A stretch of 51,575 nt of DNA from JBEBGV01 sp040081265 (lineage in GTDB: Bacteria > Acidobacteriota > Vicinamibacteria > Vicinamibacterales > UBA2999): assembly GCA_040081265.1 (NCBI GenBank), contig JBEBGV010000034.1, positions 1 through 51,575 on the forward strand, read 5' to 3'. Both the position numbers and the translations under genes were made by a program. Shown here piece by piece: positions 42,546-50,241 of the stretch. A model generated the notes under the pieces. That model searched no databases. It was not told where the DNA came from and was given only the letters and a program-made list of their open reading frames with translations. How positions within the stretch are numbered: position 1 is the first letter of the stretch; each line of letters starts with the position of its first letter.

Positions 42546-42642
42546 CGGTCCTTGGAGCGCGTGTCCCGAAACGAGGCGGTCTCGGCGAGGGGAGTGGTGC
42601 GGCCCATTTAGTTCGATGCTGAACCTCGGACCGCGTACGCTA

Positions 42643-42672
42643 TTGACTTCCATGTCATTTGGGATCAATATA
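42643..42672 (+). promoter_or_regulatory. Probable promoter of the HigB-CBASS operon
   Basis: TTGACT (42643-42648) is followed, after 18 bases, by AATATA (42667-42672). This AT-rich stretch contrasts with the GC-rich surroundings and lies about 40 bases upstream of the first gene of the defence operon. It fits a sigma-70-type promoter, so the module can be expressed independently of the secretion genes. Confidence 0.5.
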
Positions 42673-42710
42673 CTTCTACGTGTTTAGGGATCGAATACTG
42701 TTTCCTCCAG

Positions 42711-43004
42711 ATGCGGATCATTGCCAAGAAGGCTCTTCGTGAGTTCTGGGAGCGACATCGCGACGCGGAGGAGCCGCTCTTGGCTTGGTATCGCGAAGTC
42801 GAGCATGAGGATTGGGACACGCCAGCGAAGGCGAAAGAGAAGTATCGGAGTGCCAGCATCGTGGCCGACAACCGCCTCGTCTTCAACATCAAGGGAAACA
42901 GCTACCGACTGGTGGTGAAGGTCAACTACGCGGCTCGAATCGTGTTCATTCGTTTTGTCGGCACTCACGCAGAGTACGACCGGATCGACGTGGAGGAGGT
43001 GTGA
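42711..43004 (+). CDS. higB: HigB-like type II toxin
   Basis: 97 residues matching HigB/RelE-like mRNA interferases: IAKKALREFWERHRDAEEPLLAWY, WDTPAKAKEKYRSA, VADNRLVFNIKGNSYRLVVKVNYAARIVFIRFVGTHAEYD. The last segment is the family's signature, with the HAEYD end. HigB cleaves ribosome-bound mRNA. It is the first gene of the operon, and the fused antitoxin begins three bases after its stop, the toxin-first order typical of higBA. Confidence 0.9.
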   Translation: MRIIAKKALREFWERHRDAEEPLLAWYREVEHEDWDTPAKAKEKYRSASIVADNRLVFNIKGNSYRLVVKVNYAARIVFIRFVGTHAEYDRIDVEEV

Positions 43005-43006
43005 GC

Positions 43007-44227
43007 ATGGGCAAAATCAAGGCGATTCGGAGTCAGCCTGACTACGACGCCGCACTTGAGCGCATCGAAGCGCTGATGGACGCCGAGCCCAATACCCCTG
43101 AAGGCGAGGAACTCGACGTCCTAGCTGATCTCGTTGAGCACTATGAAGAGAAGCATGTCCCCATGGGCTTTCCGAGCCCAGTCGCCGCCATCGAGTTTCG
43201 TTTGGAGCAGGCAGGCCTCGCGCCGCGAGACCTCATCCCGTTCATCGGCAGCCGAGCTAAGGTGTCAGAAGTGCTTTCCGGGAAGCGTCCGCTCACGATG
43301 CCGATGGCGCGTGCTCTCCACGAGCATTTCGGAATTCCTGCCGAAGTGCTTTTGCAGCAGCCGGGCGCCGACTTTGACACCGAAATCGAAACGCTCGAGT
43401 GGGACCGCTTCCCGCTCCAGGCCATGGCCAAGGTGGGTTGGATCCCGACCGTTCGAAACCTAAGCGCGCGGTCAGAAGAACTGGTGCGCGACCTCATTAA
43501 GAAGGCCGGCGGCCCGCCGGTGGCAAGCGCAGCGCTATACCGCAAGAGCCATCAGGCACGAGCCAACGCCAAAACCAATCCGTATGCCCTTAAGGCGTGG
43601 TGTTGGAAAGTGCTAGGTGACGCGAATCGCGAGAAGCCGTCCGTGGTGTATCGCCCAGGAACCGTGACGCTCGAGTTCCTTCGGCAGCTCGCCCAACTCA
43701 GTTGGCTGGAAGAGGGACCTCGCCTAGCGAAGGAGTTGCTGGCGAAACACGGCATCCCGCTGGTGACCGTTCGCCATCTTCCCAAGACCTACCTCGACGG
43801 TGCCGCATTAAAGCTCGGTGACGGAACCCCCGTGATTGGGCTGACGTTGCGCTACGACAGGCTGGACAACTTTTGGTTCTGCCTGCTGCACGAGCTCGCA
43901 CACGTGGGGCGGCACATGGACATCGATGGCCAAGCGACGTTCGTTGACGATCTGTCACTACGTGACGTCGAAGGTGCGCTGGACGATCCCCGGGAAGCGC
44001 AGGCGGACGAGTGGGCCGAGGAGGCGCTGGTTCCTCGCGCGATCTGGGAGTCGAGCGCTGTGCGGGAGGAACCGACGGCGATGTCCGTCATAAACCTGGC
44101 CAATGCGCTCAAGGTGCACCCCGCCATCGTCGCCGGAAAGATTCGGCACGAGAAGCGGAACTATCGATTGCTCTCACAGTTCGTCGGAACAGGCGCGGTT
44201 CGGCATCACTTCGGCATCACGTCCTAG
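43007..44227 (+). CDS. higA: HigA-like antitoxin fused to ImmA/IrrE metallopeptidase
   Basis: 406 residues. Residues 1-120 are a HigA antitoxin with XRE-type HTH (YDAALERIEALMDAEPNTPEG; FIGSRAKVSEVLSGKRPLTMPM). Residues about 215-380 are an ImmA/IrrE (M78) metallopeptidase with HELAH at 295-299 and the downstream REAQADEWA that supplies the third zinc ligand. Such proteases cleave repressors after DNA damage; fusing one to the HTH implies self-cleavage control. The ATG follows GGAGGAGGTGTGAG, an excellent ribosome binding site. The CD-NTase gene begins seven bases downstream, so it likely regulates the whole operon, as CapH/CapP do for other CBASS loci. Confidence 0.87.
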   Translation: MGKIKAIRSQPDYDAALERIEALMDAEPNTPEGEELDVLADLVEHYEEKHVPMGFPSPVAAIEFRLEQAGLAPRDLIPFIGSRAKVSEVLSGKRPLTMPMARALHEHFGIPAEVLLQQPGADFDTEIETLEWDRFPLQAMAKVGWIPTVRNLSARSEELVRDLIKKAGGPPVASAALYRKSHQARANAKTNPYALKAWCWKVLGDANREKPSVVYRPGTVTLEFLRQLAQLSWLEEGPRLAKELLAKHGIPLVTVRHLPKTYLDGAALKLGDGTPVIGLTLRYDRLDNFWFCLLHELAHVGRHMDIDGQATFVDDLSLRDVEGALDDPREAQADEWAEEALVPRAIWESSAVREEPTAMSVINLANALKVHPAIVAGKIRHEKRNYRLLSQFVGTGAVRHHFGITS

Positions 44228-44234
44228 CAGGTCG

Positions 44235-45179
44235 ATGGCACTCGCGAACACGGAACTCCGCTACTACGACAGCAATGTCCTTCGCCTGCCGGCTGACAAG
44301 CGGAAGGAGTACCACGGCCAGGTTGACCGTCTGATCGCAGAGCTCAGTCGCAGTGTTCGCGAGAAGACCGAGATCAAGATCACTAGAGTCGTGAAAGCCG
44401 GATCCTTTGCGAAGTTCACTATTCTGCGGAAAACATCTACGGACCCGGTCGATGTCGACGTTGTGTTCTACGTGTCAGGGCGCAGCATTGACCAGGAGAC
44501 CCTCCAGAGCCTTAGCGACACGATTCATGCGTTGCTGATCGGGGTGTATCCGACTAAGGACGTCGAAGATTTCCAAATTCAGCGAAAGGCCGCAACCGTT
44601 TCATTCGTTCGCACAGGCCTTAGTGTCGACATCGTTCCCGTGGTCGAGGACCCTGCAAAGCCCGGATATGGCTGGCAGTTCGACCGGGCGGACGGCGGAA
44701 AGCTGCAGACGTGTGCTCCCTGCCAGATCGAGTTCGTGCGCAACCGGAAGGACATGGACGGCGACTTTCGAACGCTGGTCCGGCTGGCAAAGAAATGGCG
44801 CAATCACGCCGAGCTCAAGCCGTTGAAGTCCTTCGCGATCGAGCTGCTAATGGCCCACATCCTTGACAATGAGGGCGCTGCAGGATCGATCGAAGAACGG
44901 TTTAGGCGATTCCTGCTCTACGTCGCCCAATCCGAGCTCAAGGAAGTCATCAGCTTCCCTGAAAACCAAGGCCCGCTTGGCGCATTCTCCGAGCCGGTGA
45001 TCATTGTCGATCCCGTATGCAACTTGAACAACGTCACTAGCCGTATCTCTGAGACTGAGCGGCGGCAGATCGTGTCGGCCGCACAGGGGGCGTGGGAGAC
45101 CGCGAATTTTGCCTCAGCCGAGGGTGACGCTGAGATCTGGAAAGAACTGTTCGGGCCGAGATTCCGAGTCGCGGAGTAG
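44235..45179 (+). CDS. CBASS cyclic-oligonucleotide synthase (CD-NTase)
   Basis: 314 residues with the OAS/cGAS-type nucleotidyltransferase core: helix-turn GSF (56-58) in VVKAGSFAKFTI, catalytic DVD (73-75) in DPVDVDVVFYV, and third acid Asp132 in LSVDIVPVVED; the helical C-terminal lobe (LVRLAKKWRN; FAIELLMAHIL) follows. It makes a cyclic di- or trinucleotide alarm signal on phage infection. Because it is followed by HORMA and TRIP13 genes it belongs to type III CBASS, most likely clade C or D by context. The chosen ATG has a weak AGCAGG upstream; the frame is open further back inside the regulator gene. Confidence 0.9.
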   Translation: MALANTELRYYDSNVLRLPADKRKEYHGQVDRLIAELSRSVREKTEIKITRVVKAGSFAKFTILRKTSTDPVDVDVVFYVSGRSIDQETLQSLSDTIHALLIGVYPTKDVEDFQIQRKAATVSFVRTGLSVDIVPVVEDPAKPGYGWQFDRADGGKLQTCAPCQIEFVRNRKDMDGDFRTLVRLAKKWRNHAELKPLKSFAIELLMAHILDNEGAAGSIEERFRRFLLYVAQSELKEVISFPENQGPLGAFSEPVIIVDPVCNLNNVTSRISETERRQIVSAAQGAWETANFASAEGDAEIWKELFGPRFRVAE

Positions 45180-45183
45180 GAGT

Positions 45184-45684
45184 ATGTCGAGTACAGCCAC
45201 TCAGTCAACGAGCCACACTTACACCACGGCCGATATCGCGACGGTTGTTCGCCGATTCGGTTCAGACATTGTCATGATGGCTCAGAGTTCTGCCGCGATC
45301 ACTGAAGCCAGGGCGCGGGACTACGCACACGATGTTGAGGTGCTGGCGAAGTCCGGGTATCTCAAGAGTGTCGACCTCACGCTCTTCAGTGGAACGACCG
45401 AGGTTCGCGCTACCCAGTATGTCGTGAGCACCGCGGCCGGTGAACTCAGCATGAGCAGGCCGGGCGGCGTGATGTGGCCCCGAGTGGTCAACCCGGACTT
45501 CAGGATCGTGCTGATCTATACGGACGCGTACACCGCCTTGGCTCGTGAGGCGACCAAAGGACGGCTGAAGATCGGCTGGACCCCGACCAACGCTGACACG
45601 AGCCACCCAACTTTGGCGGCGTCCGGCGGGCGCGACTACGCCTCCAATGGTTGGGGTATGCAGCGAAAGGACTTCGCGGCGTGA
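45184..45684 (+). CDS. cap7: CBASS HORMA-domain protein (Cap7-like)
   Basis: 166 residues of the bacterial HORMA family: YTTADIATVVRRFGSDIVMMAQSS opening, HDVEVLAKSGYLKSVDLTLFSG, VRATQYVVSTAAG, and a C-terminal segment (LKIGWTPTNADTSHPTL ending WGMQRKDFAA) expected to form the movable safety belt. In type III CBASS this protein binds a peptide of the invader and activates the CD-NTase. ATG lies four bases after the CD-NTase stop, with AGGAG in the stop region. No second HORMA gene (Cap8) is present. Confidence 0.88.
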   Translation: MSSTATQSTSHTYTTADIATVVRRFGSDIVMMAQSSAAITEARARDYAHDVEVLAKSGYLKSVDLTLFSGTTEVRATQYVVSTAAGELSMSRPGGVMWPRVVNPDFRIVLIYTDAYTALAREATKGRLKIGWTPTNADTSHPTLAASGGRDYASNGWGMQRKDFAA

Positions 45685-46577
45685 ATCTACCCGCGATTTT
45701 CGACAGCGAGACTGTTCTTCCTGACGAAGGCCTCACCGCCAAGGAGAAGACTCTGCTGGGGTTCGAACGCCGCTACGCCCGCGTGAGAGACCAACTGCGA
45801 CTGCTCCTGAGCATCGGCGAACTCGCCGCATGGAACAAGAGGCATCACCGAGGGCAACTGGCCCTCGTCGAACTGGTCGCCGAGCAGTATCCCCTTGCCG
45901 TGTTCCATGGAGACGTCGGAACGGGGAAGACCGCGACTGCCGAGTGTGTCGCCAATCGACTTGTAGCCGAAGCTGGCACCGAAGACTCGGTGCTCTTCAA
46001 GCTCAGCAACCGGGTTCGCGGTAGCGGAAAAGTCGGCGAAATGGGATCGCTCCTGTCCGACGCATTTCAGAAAGTTGCTCAGGCGGCTGGCCGCGGGCGA
46101 CGCGCCATCCTGCTTATCGACGAAGGCGATTCGCTCGCAGCTGCCCGAACACAGGAGCACAGTCACCACGAGGACAAGGTAGCCGTGAATACGTTGATCC
46201 AGGGAATCGACGATATCCGGCGCTACGGAGGGCGGGTCGTCGTCGTTCTTTGCACTAACCGGATGACAGCCCTCGATCCGGCGATTCAGCGCCGCGCAGC
46301 CGTTATCGAGGAGTTCCTGCGTCCGACTTCCGAAGAGCGGCGGCAGCTGTTTGCGATGGATCTTCGAGCGCTCCCTCTGACTGAAGGACAGCTATCTCAA
46401 CTCGTCGACCTGACGGGGCCCCGCAACGGGCAGCCGACCTGGACGTATTCCGACATCCGCACTCGTCTGTATCCGGCAGCCCTTGCGATGGCGTTTCCGG
46501 AGCGGCCGCTGCAGTTCGATCACCTTCAGGTTGTCGCCTCTGCCCTTAAGGCGACGCCGACTGTGGAAGAGTGCTGA
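45681..46577 (+). CDS. cap6: CBASS TRIP13/Pch2-like AAA+ ATPase (Cap6-like)
   Basis: 298 residues. Walker A GDVGTGKT (77-84), Walker B AILLIDEGD (142-150), sensor-1 VVLCTNR (Asn193) and arginine finger at RR about 204-205, with a helical lid at the C-terminus. This ATPase remodels the HORMA protein to switch the CD-NTase off, preventing false alarms. GTG start overlaps the HORMA stop (GTGA), implying coupled and stoichiometric translation. Length is normal for the family. Confidence 0.9.
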   Translation: MNLPAIFDSETVLPDEGLTAKEKTLLGFERRYARVRDQLRLLLSIGELAAWNKRHHRGQLALVELVAEQYPLAVFHGDVGTGKTATAECVANRLVAEAGTEDSVLFKLSNRVRGSGKVGEMGSLLSDAFQKVAQAAGRGRRAILLIDEGDSLAAARTQEHSHHEDKVAVNTLIQGIDDIRRYGGRVVVVLCTNRMTALDPAIQRRAAVIEEFLRPTSEERRQLFAMDLRALPLTEGQLSQLVDLTGPRNGQPTWTYSDIRTRLYPAALAMAFPERPLQFDHLQVVASALKATPTVEEC

Positions 46578-47740
46578 TGGCGAGGTCTTCGCTGTTCGGA
46601 CGCCGGATTCACATCGCGGGCAGCATCTCAGTCGAACTCGCGATCGCTGCAACTGAAGAGGTGAGGACGGCGCGATCGTTCGCGGAGAGTTTGGTTCAAG
46701 AGCTGGTCAGGCGAGGCGCGACGTTTGTAGTTCCCGTCGATGCTGAGAAGCGCAGACCGGGCGACGACATGCCGATCTGCTTCGATTGGCTCGTCTGGAA
46801 ATCCCTGCACGCCAGCCTCACTCGAAGACCGGCTGACGCGCCAAACCCACTAGCGGTCGCCGTTCAGCATCACAAGAACGAGGGCCAGATTCCGCAGGAA
46901 TATGAAGCCCTGTGGGACAGCCTCCGAGTCTCCGACCTGGTGCAGATCGACAATGTCTCGCACTGGAACATGAACAGCAAGAGGATGGAGGCTCAGGCGC
47001 AGTGGGGGGACGTACTGATCGCTCTCGGCGGGACGGAGGGCGTGCTGTTTCTCGCCAACCTGTACCACGATGCGGGTAAGCCGGTTGTTCCCCTTAACTT
47101 CACGATCACGCCGTCGGACGCTGGTGCAAAACGTCTGTTCAGCCTCGGTCTCTCGAGTGCCCACGCTCAGCAATTGTTCTCGACAGGTGAGCGGGCTGCA
47201 AGTGCATGGATGAACCGGATCAACTTCGCCCAAAGGACGGTAGTGGCCGACCGCGTCTCCATGGTGATCGATCTACTGGAGGCACTTGACCCGCCAAAGG
47301 CCTTCGTGGTGCGACTACTCGACACGGCACACGAGGACTACGCTGATGTTCAGGCGTTCTTTGAGACTGTGGTGCAGCCCGTGATAGAAGGCGAACTCGG
47401 TTTCAAGATGACCGCTGTCGATGGGCGGCAGCCGTACAACCACCCTAGAATCGACCAAGAGATCTTCGTCCGGCTCCACCGCAGCAACGTCGTACTCGCT
47501 GACGTAACCGGGATGCGTCCCAACTGCCTCGTCGAACTAGGCTATGCCCTTGGCCGCGGGCTGCCGACGATGCTGATGGCGAAGGAAGGCACTGCGCACC
47601 CGTTTGACATTCACACGCTTGCCGGACTGCGGTGGACGACGTCAGGCACAGTGGATGAGCGTCGGCGTGCGTTCCGCGAGCACTGGGCGGCGATCCGCAG
47701 TCGCCCACCTCTTGTCCCAACAGAACGGTTGATCTCGTGA
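46577..47740 (+). CDS. Probable CBASS effector: SLOG-like domain plus deoxyribosyltransferase/TIR-like domain
   Basis: 387 residues, no membrane helix. Residues about 10-180 form a Rossmann-like domain of SLOG type: IHIAGSISVELA at the start, LVQELVRRGATFVVPVD, then GDVLIALGGTEGVLFLANLYHDAGKPVVPLN (GGTEG 151-155). Residues about 235-360 are a second Rossmann-like domain resembling nucleoside 2-deoxyribosyltransferase or TIR-like folds, with ADVTGMRPNCLVELGYALGRGLPTML (Asp309, Glu320). The first probably binds the cyclic nucleotide and the second probably attacks NAD or nucleotides, but this is inference. Its ATG overlaps the TRIP13 stop by one base. No NucC-type nuclease domain is seen. Confidence 0.75.
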   Translation: MARSSLFGRRIHIAGSISVELAIAATEEVRTARSFAESLVQELVRRGATFVVPVDAEKRRPGDDMPICFDWLVWKSLHASLTRRPADAPNPLAVAVQHHKNEGQIPQEYEALWDSLRVSDLVQIDNVSHWNMNSKRMEAQAQWGDVLIALGGTEGVLFLANLYHDAGKPVVPLNFTITPSDAGAKRLFSLGLSSAHAQQLFSTGERAASAWMNRINFAQRTVVADRVSMVIDLLEALDPPKAFVVRLLDTAHEDYADVQAFFETVVQPVIEGELGFKMTAVDGRQPYNHPRIDQEIFVRLHRSNVVLADVTGMRPNCLVELGYALGRGLPTMLMAKEGTAHPFDIHTLAGLRWTTSGTVDERRRAFREHWAAIRSRPPLVPTERLIS

Positions 47741-48285
47741 ACACTAACTCCGAGGTCTACATCTCCGTCGACGTCGAAAGCGCGGGACCGATTCCGGGCG
47801 AGTACAGCCTTCTGACGATCGGGGCCTGCAGTGTTGATGGTCCGCAACGCACGTTCGCGTGCGAACTGAAGCCCCTCAATCGAAACGCCGACCCGAAGGC
47901 GCTCGAGGTGAGTGGTCTCTCGCTTGAAGATCTTGGACGCCGAGGCCTGGAGCCTGCGGTGGCGATGCAACGTTTTGCAGATTGGCTAGCCGACGGCCTC
48001 GCGGAGGACCAGCGGTTAGTGTTCGTGGGGCTCAATGCCCCGTTCGATTGGTCCTTCGTGAACTACTACTTCCACCGATTCGTTGGAAGCAATCCGTTCG
48101 GCTTCACGGCGCTGGACATCAAGGCGTTCTACATGGGGTCAATCGGATGCAGTTGGGCAGACACGCGTTCGAGCCAGATGGTGAAGGTTCTCCGCCCTCA
48201 GGGCACCGGGGATCACAACGCACTCCATGACGCGCAGTATCAAGCGGAGCTTTTCCGGCTTATACGAGACCGGACCCGCCGCTGA
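47737..48285 (+). CDS. DEDDh 3'-5' exonuclease (RNase T-like)
   Basis: 182 residues: VYISVDVESAG (D-x-E, motif I), LVFVGLNAPFDWSFVNYYF (motif II, N-x-x-x-D), and the C-terminal GDHNALHDAQYQAELF (H-x-x-x-x-D, motif III). These are the metal-binding residues of the DEDDh exonuclease group (RNase T, oligoribonuclease, DnaQ). It could degrade RNA or DNA during defence, or trim the cyclic signal. GTG overlaps the effector stop (GTGA), so it belongs to the CBASS transcript. It is the last gene before the hairpin. Confidence 0.87.
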   Translation: MNTNSEVYISVDVESAGPIPGEYSLLTIGACSVDGPQRTFACELKPLNRNADPKALEVSGLSLEDLGRRGLEPAVAMQRFADWLADGLAEDQRLVFVGLNAPFDWSFVNYYFHRFVGSNPFGFTALDIKAFYMGSIGCSWADTRSSQMVKVLRPQGTGDHNALHDAQYQAELFRLIRDRTRR

Positions 48286-48289
48286 TAAG

Positions 48290-48320
48290 CAGGTTTCGCG
48301 TACGCAAGTACGCGGGCCTG
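48290..48320 (+). terminator. Hairpin closing the CBASS operon
   Basis: CGCGTAC-GCAA-GTACGCG gives a perfect 7-bp stem capped by a GNRA-type GCAA tetraloop, extended by CAGG (48290) and CCTG (48317) across small internal loops, and followed by TTCTCTGTGCC. It lies four bases after the exonuclease stop. The T-tract is weak, so it may be a terminator or an mRNA 3'-end stabiliser. Confidence 0.5.
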
Positions 48321-48500
48321 TTCTCTGTGCCCTACTTTCAGTCTTAACCCCTACGACGCACGTTCTCAGTGCTTCGGTGTCCATTCGCCCTAAGAAATCT
48401 GCCTCCAGCCAGACAAAAGATCTGGACTTGGGTACTTTTCAAGCGCATCTTATCCGCGACCCTAGTCGTTCTGATCGTCGTACGTCTCTTCTGGAGGTCG

Positions 48501-49424
48501 ATGATGAAACCTGGCCGCGGCGGGGTGCTTAGCTACTTGCTGACGAAAGAGATGGCCGCCGCCCTGGCACCGGGCACCGCGAGCGCTCTGGGAACCGCCG
48601 CAGTGACCTACTACGCGGGGGCCGCCCTCTCGTCGAGGACCCTGGCTGAATCTGCCTTCCTTGCCGCTTTGATAACCGGTGGAGTCGTCTACCACAATCG
48701 GGTTGTGGCCCGCGACCTGGCCGCTCGCAACCTTGTGGAGGGGGCTCTCACGGCGGCCTCGCTCGACGCCGAAGCCCTCCGGCAGAAAATGGGGAGGTTG
48801 AGGGACGAACTGACCCAGTTTGAAACAGCGAGCCGCACTACCGGCAGGGGCGCAGTACGACTGCTCGAGTCTTTGCAGTCCATCTCGGAGTCCGTCCATC
48901 AGCTGGGAACCCGCCCTGAGAAGTGCGCCGCACTCGACGTCATGGGCCGCTCCGTTCGCCTCGCCAGTCACGCCCTCTCCGAGTACAACATTGGAGCCGG
49001 AGAGATGGTAGTGTGCCTGAAAAAACTCGTGTTGAAACGGGGTATTCCGGTAGCGGCAAGGATGGCTATCTGGCCCCCGCACGAGGGCGAGACGGAATGT
49101 CTCATCGCCAGCTCGCGTCCGCTTGAGCGTCTGGCAACCCAGCGCCTTGCCTACTACTTCGTCGACGATGCCGAGAGGGAGGTTAACTTCCGACTACACA
49201 TCCAGTTCGCGGCTCGCACTATTCTTGTCACACCCATCGCGATCGCGCCAGCTCGTGGCATTGGCTTCCTGTGGGTCTCGAGCGAACTGCCCGCTGCCTT
49301 CGATCAGCTTCCAGTGTATCTATACACGTCGACGCTGGGCCATATACTGGCTCCCCTCTTCATCGGCGACTACGAAGGCGCTGATGTCCCCAATGCCAAC
49401 GCGTCTGATGTGGCTTTGAATTGA
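48501..49424 (+). CDS. Membrane protein with coiled coil, unknown function
   Basis: 307 residues. Two hydrophobic segments lie near the start (about 12-35 and 42-63), then a coiled coil (ALRQKMGRLRDELTQFETASR, LLESLQSISESVHQLG) and a C-terminal globular part (VAARMAIWPPHEGETECLI; TILVTPIAIAPARGIGFLWVSSEL) that could be a GAF-like sensor. Function not recognised. GGAGG four bases before ATG 48501 supports this start; an earlier GTG at 48369 would add a further hydrophobic helix and cannot be excluded. It follows the CBASS hairpin on the same strand and could be an accessory or a second defence gene. Confidence 0.65.
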   Translation: MMKPGRGGVLSYLLTKEMAAALAPGTASALGTAAVTYYAGAALSSRTLAESAFLAALITGGVVYHNRVVARDLAARNLVEGALTAASLDAEALRQKMGRLRDELTQFETASRTTGRGAVRLLESLQSISESVHQLGTRPEKCAALDVMGRSVRLASHALSEYNIGAGEMVVCLKKLVLKRGIPVAARMAIWPPHEGETECLIASSRPLERLATQRLAYYFVDDAEREVNFRLHIQFAARTILVTPIAIAPARGIGFLWVSSELPAAFDQLPVYLYTSTLGHILAPLFIGDYEGADVPNANASDVALN

Positions 49425-49431
49425 GGGCAAA

Positions 49432-49683
49432 GTGACACAAATACTTCCCTTTGAAGCGCGCGAGCAAACACGGAATGCCGCGTCTGAGAAAGGCATTCTC
49501 GCGGTGCGGTTCGACTCAGACTGTGAGGCCCATCCGGTAGACCGGCCCGCCCTAGACGGCGAGTGGGTATGGTTCGCAGAGATCGTGAAGGACAGCCTTT
49601 CCGGTTCTGCGCAAGTAACGCCGTTTCGCCGTAGTCTTCACGCCTTGGCGCGCGCCGGCGACGTTTGCCTGCTCGTCGACTAA
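49432..49683 (+). CDS. Small protein of unknown function
   Basis: 83 residues from a GTG preceded by GAGGG, seven bases after the membrane-protein stop. Composition is that of a soluble acidic globular protein (VDRPALDGEWVWFAEIVKD; RRSLHALARAGDVCLLVD). Family not recognised. The tight spacing suggests it is cotranscribed with, and works with, the membrane protein. Confidence 0.55.
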   Translation: MTQILPFEAREQTRNAASEKGILAVRFDSDCEAHPVDRPALDGEWVWFAEIVKDSLSGSAQVTPFRRSLHALARAGDVCLLVD

Positions 49684-50132
49684 GGCTCTATCGGTCGAAC
49701 CCCAAGGGCTCGCCCTGCCCGTCGAGTCCCTTGGCCGCCGACTGCGTCGTTTCTCACAGACTCTAACCCTCGACGGCCGACCGGCTGTCCGCTCGTTCTG
49801 AGCATGTGATCAACCGCAGGTCCTTCCTGGTTGGTTCCACGCTCACGGCCTGTCTGCATCCGGGCCCGTGCGCAGTTGGTATGGCTGCATTCATGAGAAT
49901 CGCAACGCCAGAAGAGGAGCGACCGCGCTCGGTGTTCACGAAGACCGCGCACTCGCGGCCCGCGGGTCACCTTTGGCAGTGCAGTATCCATCCGTTGACG
50001 TCCACAAGTCATAAATAGGCGTTGCTCTTCGGGCTCAGTGCTGCCTGAAGAGATCTCTTCGGGACGCCACTCGCGCGGAGCGCCCTCTTCAGTGTCGGCT
50101 CGAAGAACTCATCCCCTCGACACTGCCAGCCT
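49684..50132. other. Right flank of the defence module; no convincing gene
   Basis: This stretch lies between the last cargo gene and trbG. It contains a 70-residue frame from GTG 49806 to 50018 whose start (VINRRSFLVGSTLTAC) resembles a Tat/lipoprotein signal, but nothing recognisable follows; it may be a truncated relic. No repeat matching the left flank (42546-42642) was found. The end of it holds the regulatory site before trbG. Confidence 0.4.
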
Positions 50133-50166
50133 CTGACAGACGAGCGCCGCTCTGCGCCGCTATCGT
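50133..50166 (+). promoter_or_regulatory. CTGACA-N22-TATCGT promoter-like site before trbG
   Basis: CTGACAGACGA at 50133-50143 is identical to the sequence before trbC (39067), and TATCGT follows CTGACA after 22 bases, the same spacing as at 33706, 35197 and 39067. CGACACTGCCAG just upstream resembles the CGACACTCGTCGG upstream of the trbC site. It would give the second half of the secretion cluster its own promoter. Confidence 0.4.
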
Positions 50167-50241
50167 CGACCCATGCACGAATCGCTCACCATCACACACC
50201 CCAGGAGCGATCGAAGTCCGACGAGACAGGAGAGACCCCGC

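Noticed and set aside
49806..50018. Tat-signal-bearing small protein as a real gene
   Set aside because: The start looks like a signal sequence, but the rest is short, unrecognised and without a ribosome binding site; noted only within the gap entry.
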